From: Archangiaceae bacterium
Lineage (GTDB): Bacteria > Myxococcota > Myxococcia > Myxococcales > Myxococcaceae
Length of the DNA: 6,736 nt
Reading direction: 5' to 3'
Assembly (NCBI GenBank): GCA_023248915.1
Contig: JAHFDQ010000097.1
Coordinates: 1 to 6,736 of the forward strand
Part shown: in pieces, positions 6,080 to 6,736 of the stretch
Layout: each line of letters opens with the position of its first letter
Numbering within the stretch: position 1 is the first letter of the stretch
Notes under the pieces: generated by a model
Told to the model about the DNA's origin: nothing
What the model saw: the letters and a program-made list of their open reading frames with translations, nothing else
Databases searched by the model: none
Translations under genes and position numbers: made by a program

Positions 6080-6736
6080 CTACCCGTGCCCTGCACGCCG
6101 ACGCGGCCGGCCGGCGCCCAGACAAAGCAGCAGCCACTGCGCGGCCAGGAAGAGCTCCGTGGGCGGATTGACGGTTCCGGCGCAACCGCAGCCGGGGAGC
6201 GTGTGGGTGCTCGACGGTTTCGCGCCGGCATCCGCGGCGCCCGTTCCACCGGGGCCTCCCGCGTCAGCGGTCCCCGCGTCGTCCGCGCCTGCGTCGGTGC
6301 CGCCTGCGTCAGCGTCGCCCGCGTCCGTTGAACCGGCGTCGGCGGCTCCTGCGTCAGCGTCACCTGCGTCGGCGGAACCCGCGTCGGTTTCTCCCGCGTC
6401 CGCAGCTCCCGCGTCGGCGTCACCGGCGTCCGCGACCCCCGCGTCGGCCGTCGCCGCGAGGCAAACACCGACGAGACTGGGAGCCCCGAAGTTGATGCGG
6501 TTCTGCCCGGGATTCGTGGGATCGACTCCGTAGACGTTGAGCCGCAGCTTCTGGCCGGCGAAAGACGGCGGGAAAGCTGGAAGGCCAATCATGTCGAAGG
6601 CGCAGGCCGACCCGGAACAGGGCAGGCCCGCCCTCGCGACGTCGGCTGAACCCGTCACCACCAGCTTGTCGGGGTGATTCGGTTCGCCGTCGGGAAAGAA
6701 TTCGGCTCGGACGGTCAGCCTCTTCGCGGGGTCGGA
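6080..6736 (-). CDS. MYXO-CTERM-type surface protein, C-terminal part (cut by window edge)
   Basis: The frame enters from the right edge without a start and ends at a TAG at 6082-6080; 218 codons are visible. The first part (about 95 residues) looks like a folded beta-rich domain with RLTVRAEFFPDGEP, a Cys pair in LPCSGSACAFD, and LRLNVYGVDPTNPGQNRINF. I cannot assign it to a family. Thirteen Asp-Ala-Gly pentapeptides follow, then a linker and GCGC, a short hydrophobic stretch (ELFLAAQWLLLCLGAG) and RPRRR near the terminus. Cysteine, membrane segment and Arg cluster in that order is the MYXO-CTERM pattern. In Myxococcus such tails are processed by a CPBP-family myxosortase, leading to lipid-linked surface display. 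The hydrophobic stretch is short, about 16 residues, but the pattern is otherwise good. The internal GTG at 6661 lies mid-domain and is not the start. The small gene follows after 95 bp. Confidence 0.75.
   Translation of the reverse strand, partial: SDPAKRLTVRAEFFPDGEPNHPDKLVVTGSADVARAGLPCSGSACAFDMIGLPAFPPSFAGQKLRLNVYGVDPTNPGQNRINFGAPSLVGVCLAATADAGVADAGDADAGAADAGETDAGSADAGDADAGAADAGSTDAGDADAGGTDAGADDAGTADAGGPGGTGAADAGAKPSSTHTLPGCGCAGTVNPPTELFLAAQWLLLCLGAGRPRRRAGHG
6257..6451 (-). repeat. Thirteen 15-bp repeats coding a xxDAG stalk
   Basis: The stretch encodes 13 consecutive pentapeptides ending in Asp-Ala-Gly. The two leading residues vary (TA, VA, DA, AA, ET, SA, DA, AA, ST, DA, GT, AD, TA). 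One further ADAG sits 11 residues later. The units share a 15-bp period but differ in their codons, so this is an old or recoded array rather than a fresh perfect expansion. As protein it is probably an extended, acidic stalk holding the N-terminal domain away from the membrane anchor. Confidence 0.9.

Noticed and set aside
5622..6533. Plus-strand frame with a Pro-Ala-Ser repeat tract that resembles a surface-protein stalk
   Set aside because: The repeat is the antisense image of the Asp-Ala-Gly array. The minus-strand frame has the MYXO-CTERM tail and a plausible domain before the repeats; the plus-strand frame has neither.
1..6736. CRISPR array, tRNA or rRNA genes, transposase or phage genes
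   Set aside because: I saw no spaced direct repeats of CRISPR type, no cloverleaf-like sequence, and no transposase, integrase or phage protein motifs in any frame.

Overview
The window is very GC-rich, with coding frames dominated by G or C at third codon positions. It fits a member of the Myxococcota (myxobacteria and relatives). The best taxonomic clues are a MYXO-CTERM-type tail (Cys-rich GCGC motif, hydrophobic stretch, Arg cluster) preceded by long Asp-Ala-Gly repeats, Asp-Ala-Gly-bearing linkers in a second exported protein, and a fragment of the STAND/AfsR-type regulators that are abundant in this group. This placement is an inference from style and families, not from a marker gene.

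Layout, left to right. (1) Positions 1-139, minus strand: the N-terminus of ribonuclease J, running off the left edge. (2) About 199-894, minus strand: a remnant of a STAND-type regulator. Its winged-helix region is recognisable, but the ATPase part and the C-terminal repeats are missing. (3) 897-1940, plus strand: an exported purple-acid-phosphatase-like metallophosphoesterase, divergent from the remnant. (4) 2066-3055, plus strand: a protein with one clear DUF4214 domain followed by two near-identical 86-residue repeats. A plausible promoter and a good ribosome binding site precede it. (5) 3056-3279: the gap between two convergent genes, holding a perfect 19-bp inverted repeat around a nested 8-bp hairpin. 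(6) 3280-5628, minus strand: a full-length soluble lytic transglycosylase. (7) 5757-5984, minus strand: a small unrecognised protein. (8) 6080 to the right edge, minus strand: the C-terminal part of a MYXO-CTERM surface protein with 13 pentapeptide repeats.

The genes do not form one recognisable pathway. Three are cell-envelope or export related (phosphatase, lytic transglycosylase, MYXO-CTERM protein), and the DUF4214 protein belongs to a family often found in extracellular proteins. The three minus-strand genes on the right are co-directional, but gaps of 95 and 128 bp leave it open whether they are co-transcribed. No convincing new multi-gene system is visible. The features most worth a second look are the 89-bp inverted-repeat element at 3111-3199 and the DUF4214-associated repeat pair, whose central 30 residues are identical while the DNA has diverged only at silent positions.
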